Source of the DNA: an uncultured Sphaerochaeta sp.
GTDB taxonomy: Bacteria; Spirochaetota; Spirochaetia; Sphaerochaetales; Sphaerochaetaceae
Length of the DNA: 64,000 nucleotides
NCBI RefSeq assembly: GCF_963677315.1
Contig: NZ_OY781939.1
Coordinates: forward strand, 2,418,001-2,482,000
Reading direction: 5' to 3'
Of the stretch, positions 60,901 through 64,000 are shown piece by piece. Under the pieces are notes generated by a model. That model was given only the letters and a program-made list of their open reading frames with translations. It made no database searches and was not told the origin of the DNA. A program made the translations under genes and the position numbers. The number at the start of each line of letters is the position of its first letter. The stretch's first letter is position 1.

Positions 60901-62361
60901 ATGGAGGCGCTTAAAAAGGTGAAGGAAGTGGGGCTTTCCATCCTCCCTGTCCTCTTGCTGGTAACGTTACTCCATTTCTTTGTAACTCCATTGAGCGAAG
61001 GGATGCTCTCTTCCTTTCTCATCGGTGGGGTGCTGATTATTCTCGGCCTTTCCCTATTCTTGCTTGGCACTGATATTGGTCTTATCCCGATCGGAGAGCG
61101 AATAGGATCTGCGGTAACGAGAAAGAAGCGGCTCTCCCTGTTGTTGATTACCGCTTTATTGGTAGGTATGGCAATCATCTTTGCCGAGCCGAATATCAGT
61201 GTCTTACTCGAGCAAGTCTCGCTGGTAGCTCCCTCCATTTCTCCTCTCTCCATGCTTCTATCCATAGCTCTCGGTGTTGGCATTTTCCTGATGATTGCCA
61301 TGGTCCGTGTGATCCTGCATGTAGGGCTGAAGTGGGTCTACGCAATCAGCTATCTTCTACTGCTTGTACTGGGAATATTCAGCAAACCTGATTTCCTGGG
61401 TATTGCCTTTGACAGCGGTGGAGCGGCAACAGGTCCCCTTGCTGTTCCTTTTATTATGGCTCTTGGTGTTGGTATTGCTCACGTACAGAAAAGCCAAACG
61501 GATGCAGACAACTTCGGCTACGTTTCCTTGGCCCTTATCGGCCCTACCATGGCCATGTTGGTGCTTTCCCTATTCAGTGGAGATGGCAATACAGCTGTGC
61601 AGACTACTTCATCAGTACCGCAGATACAGCCCTTTCTCTCGCTCTTTGCACCAAGCACACAGCAGGTGCTTTCCTCCTTGCTTCCACTGGTCGTGTTATG
61701 CATCCTTTACCAGATATTCCTGGTGAGAATGCCAGCCAGGCAGTTGATTCGTATGGCATTTGGTTTGGTGTATGCCAGTCTTGGCCTTATCCTGTTTTTC
61801 GTTGGGGTGAATGGTGGGTTTATTCCGGTCGGTTACCAGATCGGCTATCAGCTTGGACAGCTCAATGAGAGCCTCTTGCTGCTATTTGGACTGGTTATCG
61901 GTGCGGTTACGGTGCTCAGTGAGCCATCGGTAGCCGTTTTAATCGATCAGGTACAGGAGATAACCCAAGGACATCTGAGAAAGCCAATAATGCTCGCAGC
62001 CCTCTCGATCGGAGTAGGGGGGAGCGGTCTGATGGCCATGTTCCGTATCATACACAGCCTTCCCATCTGGTACTTCCTGGTTCCGGTCTATGGCCTTGCA
62101 GTGCTGCTCTCTTTCCGGGTTCCGGATCTTTTTGTAGGGCTCTCCTTCGATAGTGGGAGTGTAAGCTCAGGCCCTCTGGCTTCTACGTTCATTCTCAGTT
62201 TTGCCATAGGAGCCTCTACCTCAGTGGGGGGGGACCCTGTCAGTGATGCATTCGGGATTATCATTTTTGTATCCATGACACCTGTGGTGATAGTCCAACT
62301 CTTAGGCTTGCTCTACAAACGAAAACAAGCCAAGCTGGAAAAAGGAGGAAAAGGACAATGA
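60901..62361 (+). CDS. DUF1538-family membrane transporter
   Basis: A 486-residue inner-membrane protein made of two homologous halves of about six helices each. The repeated signatures are GLSLFLLGTDIGLIPIGERIG / GLILFFVGVNGGFIPVGYQIG, FAEPNISVLLEQV / LSEPSVAVLIDQV, and FDSGGAATGPLAVPF / FDSGSVSSGPLASTF. This is the DUF1538 family, predicted to transport an unknown small substrate. It overlaps the PII-like gene by 4 bases, which points to direct regulation by that protein. The frame opens at TTG 60895; ATG 60901 follows AAGAGGATTTGCAT. Confidence 0.88.
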   Translation: MEALKKVKEVGLSILPVLLLVTLLHFFVTPLSEGMLSSFLIGGVLIILGLSLFLLGTDIGLIPIGERIGSAVTRKKRLSLLLITALLVGMAIIFAEPNISVLLEQVSLVAPSISPLSMLLSIALGVGIFLMIAMVRVILHVGLKWVYAISYLLLLVLGIFSKPDFLGIAFDSGGAATGPLAVPFIMALGVGIAHVQKSQTDADNFGYVSLALIGPTMAMLVLSLFSGDGNTAVQTTSSVPQIQPFLSLFAPSTQQVLSSLLPLVVLCILYQIFLVRMPARQLIRMAFGLVYASLGLILFFVGVNGGFIPVGYQIGYQLGQLNESLLLLFGLVIGAVTVLSEPSVAVLIDQVQEITQGHLRKPIMLAALSIGVGGSGLMAMFRIIHSLPIWYFLVPVYGLAVLLSFRVPDLFVGLSFDSGSVSSGPLASTFILSFAIGASTSVGGDPVSDAFGIIIFVSMTPVVIVQLLGLLYKRKQAKLEKGGKGQ

Positions 62362-62954
62362 GTAGCTTGTTGTTGGCTATTGTAGGAGCAGGAAAAGCAG
62401 ATTCACTCATGCAACTTGCAAAAGAGTCAGGGAGCAGTGGGGGTACCATTCTCAGGGGACGCGGCACTGCTTCAAGTTCATTGCTCTGTCTTTTGGGCCT
62501 AGGTGATGCAGACAAGGAAGTGTTGCTTACCTTGGTTGATGATGGGGTTGAACAAACGGTGTGGGATGCGCTTTCAAGATTTCCCCATACCAGAGGACTG
62601 CTTGCATCTGTTCCTGCAAGCAGGAATGAAGATCATCCAGTTGTGAAAGAGCATTCATTTGACTTGATATACATGATCTGTGCTAGCGGATTTGCTGATG
62701 ATATCATGGCCGCAGCCCGTAAGGCAGGGGCCGGAGGTGGGACGATTATGGAAGGAAGGGGAACGGCAACCTCGGAGGATATCGACTTTTTCTCCGCATC
62801 CTTGGTTCCCGAGAAAGAAATGCTCATAATCCTTCTTCCCCACACAGAACGTGATGCGGTAATGGAGGCTGTATCCAAGCTTCCTTTCTTGCAGGAAGAG
62901 GGAAGCGGTATAGCCTTTAGTGTTCCAGTACAAAAGGTTGCTACACTCAGATAG
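62358..62954 (+). CDS. Tandem PII-like regulatory protein
   Basis: A 198-residue protein containing two PII-like units of about 95 residues. Each has a first strand (LLLAIVGAGKAD / LIYMICASGFAD), a glycine-rich turn and GRGTA motif (GGTILRGRGTASSS / GGTIMEGRGTATSE), and a later hydrophobic strand (EVLLTLVDDG / EMLIILLPHT). PII proteins bind ATP, ADP or 2-oxoglutarate and gate transporters such as AmtB. The ATGA overlap with the DUF1538 gene supports such a partnership. A fused tandem is less usual than the single 110-residue form. Confidence 0.85.
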   Translation: MSSLLLAIVGAGKADSLMQLAKESGSSGGTILRGRGTASSSLLCLLGLGDADKEVLLTLVDDGVEQTVWDALSRFPHTRGLLASVPASRNEDHPVVKEHSFDLIYMICASGFADDIMAAARKAGAGGGTIMEGRGTATSEDIDFFSASLVPEKEMLIILLPHTERDAVMEAVSKLPFLQEEGSGIAFSVPVQKVATLR

Positions 62955-63103
62955 TGTTGGTCTGAGGCTATACATAGCTAGGTTGTATCAGTACTATGCA
63001 AACACGAAAAAGGGTTCACTATCTTGAACTTTGTGTTAATATAATAACATTTTGTTAAAAATTTCAATTATTTGTTACTAAACTATTGCGCAAACTCTGA
63101 AAA

Positions 63104-63120
63104 ATCAGTACCGTACTGAT
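63104..63120. promoter_or_regulatory. Palindrome upstream of asd
   Basis: ATCAGTAC-C-GTACTGAT is a perfect 8+8 palindrome with one central base, 47 bases before the asd start in a very AT-rich gap (62955-63166). It looks like a regulator site. No riboswitch-sized structure fits here. Confidence 0.5.
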
Positions 63121-63166
63121 ACATTAGTGAAGAAAACGGATACCAATCCGGTTAGGAGATCCCTCG

Positions 63167-64000
63167 ATGGAGAAGAAAATTAAAGTTGCCGTAATGGGTG
63201 CCACAGGTGCAGTTGGACAGGTTTTTATGTGGATGCTTGCAGATCATCCTTGGTTTGAGCTCACGTATGCAACAGCATCAGCTTCTCGTGTCGGCTTGAA
63301 ATATGCCTCCACAGTGCACTGGGTCATGCCATTTGAAATGCCCAAGAAAATCAGGGACGTGGAAGTAAAGGAATTTAATATTGAAGCAATGCAGGAAGAA
63401 GGGGTACAGATTGTGTTCTCCGCCCTTCCCGCTGAGGTTGCCAGTGAAGCTGAACCACAGCTTCGAGATAACGGATTCTTTGTGTTCTCGAACGCGGCTT
63501 CCATGCGTTATGATCCCAATGTTCCCATTCTTATCCCGGAAACCAATATTGAACAGCTTGATCTTGTACAGGCACAAGGATATCCCGAAAAGGGTTTTGT
63601 GGTAACCAATGCCAACTGCGTCACCACTGGGTTGGCAATGGCTCTGGCCCCACTACGGAAATATGGTATCAAAAATATCATGTTGCACAGCTACCAGAGT
63701 GTCAGTGGAGCAGGCTATCCAGGTCTCTCTTCCTTCGATATCACCGATAACTGTATTCCCTTCATCAGGGGAGAGGAAGAGAAGATCGAGAAAGAGATCA
63801 AGAAGATCCTTACCATTGATCCAGAGGTATATTGTTTCACCGTCCGAGTACCGGTCATGTTTGGACACCTTGAAGCTGTCTGGTTGGATCTGGAGCAGGA
63901 TGTTGAGGTTGAGGACATTGTCAAGGATTGGGCAGATTTCAAGAATGTACCAGACCTTCCTTCCACCGCAGTACAGCCTGTTGAATATGGTGCAGATCCC
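63167..64000 (+). CDS. asd: Aspartate-semialdehyde dehydrogenase, 3' end cut by window edge
   Basis: 278 codons are present and open to the window edge. The N-terminus KVAVMGATGAVGQVF is the NADP-binding loop. NANCVTTGLAMALAPL holds the catalytic cysteine (about 148), and SYQSVSGAGYPG and VRVPVMFGHLEAV follow in the order of the archaeal/yeast-like class of this enzyme. It reduces aspartyl phosphate to aspartate semialdehyde, for lysine/diaminopimelate, threonine and methionine synthesis. ATG follows TTAGGAGATCCCTCG. An upstream palindrome may be its operator. Confidence 0.93.
   Translation, partial: MEKKIKVAVMGATGAVGQVFMWMLADHPWFELTYATASASRVGLKYASTVHWVMPFEMPKKIRDVEVKEFNIEAMQEEGVQIVFSALPAEVASEAEPQLRDNGFFVFSNAASMRYDPNVPILIPETNIEQLDLVQAQGYPEKGFVVTNANCVTTGLAMALAPLRKYGIKNIMLHSYQSVSGAGYPGLSSFDITDNCIPFIRGEEEKIEKEIKKILTIDPEVYCFTVRVPVMFGHLEAVWLDLEQDVEVEDIVKDWADFKNVPDLPSTAVQPVEYGADP

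Noticed and set aside
62955..63166. Possible lysine or SAM riboswitch before asd
   Set aside because: The gap is only about 210 bases, very AT-rich, and shows only a 17-base palindrome; no long conserved multi-helix structure is visible.
1..64000. CRISPR arrays and insertion sequences
   Set aside because: I saw no regularly spaced short repeats and no transposase-like protein; the repeats found are single pairs.

Overview
The window looks like chromosomal DNA from a spirochaete, most likely a Sphaerochaeta-type (round, non-flagellated) member of the Spirochaetota. This is inferred from gene content and protein style, since no rRNA is present. The supports are periplasmic binding proteins whose signal peptides end in FAGGSSE-like stretches, sugar ABC importers with no ATPase of their own, a PTS-EIIA/antiporter cassette, several c-di-GMP proteins with no flagellar genes, and three adjacent MreB-type actins. 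Genes are dense, on both strands, and mostly preceded by clear GGAGG-type ribosome binding sites.

Layout of the left part. 1-9.4 kb is ordinary housekeeping and signalling: a truncated outer-membrane-type protein, two diguanylate cyclases, a NYN/OST-HTH protein, an RluA-type pseudouridine synthase, a creatininase-family hydrolase, a DUF523 protein, a KDPG-aldolase-like protein behind a MATE exporter, and a C_GCAxxG_C_C protein. 9.6-19 kb is a peptide-use operon: RpiR regulator, M55 D-aminopeptidase, complete dipeptide ABC importer, M42 aminopeptidase and a DegT-like aminotransferase. 19-21 kb holds a PTS EIIA / cation-proton antiporter / small PII-like protein cassette, followed by a PAS-EAL phosphodiesterase. 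23.8-29.6 kb is an amino-sugar cluster (ROK regulator, binding protein, two permeases, GH20 hexosaminidase). 29.6-32.6 kb is vitamin B6 synthesis (MocR/PdxR regulator divergent from pdxS-pdxT), followed by a GGDEF-EAL protein. 34.5-36.8 kb is an arsenic locus (arsC, arsR, thioredoxin-like protein, ArsP-type permease).

Layout of the right part. 37.4-42.1 kb carries three MreB-like genes in a row followed by a degenerate GGDEF-EAL membrane protein. 42.1-49.5 kb is a second sugar operon on the minus strand (binding protein, two permeases, N-acetylhexosamine-kinase-like protein, DUF5107 protein) with a divergent AraC regulator. 49.5-51.6 kb is a rearranged stretch with a fused pseudogene and a beta-lactamase-fold serine hydrolase. 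51.6-60.3 kb is an AT-rich foreign island. It contains a phage-type S24 repressor, a run of unknown envelope-type genes, a holin/spanin-like lysis pair, and three genes around a PIN-domain protein. A broken phage-type gene is fused at the right end to a second copy of the hydrolase 3' end. 60.6-64 kb returns to the chromosome: tRNA-Ala(GGC), a DUF1538 transporter with a tandem PII-like partner, and the start of asd.

How the genes work together. Two sugar operons import and process N-acetylhexosamine glycans and must borrow an ATPase encoded elsewhere. The dipeptide operon couples import to cytosolic D- and L-peptide hydrolysis. All three binding-protein genes are followed by a stem-loop before the next gene of the operon. 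The most interesting parts are the triple-MreB/degenerate c-di-GMP module and the repeat-flanked island with its PIN-centred cargo.
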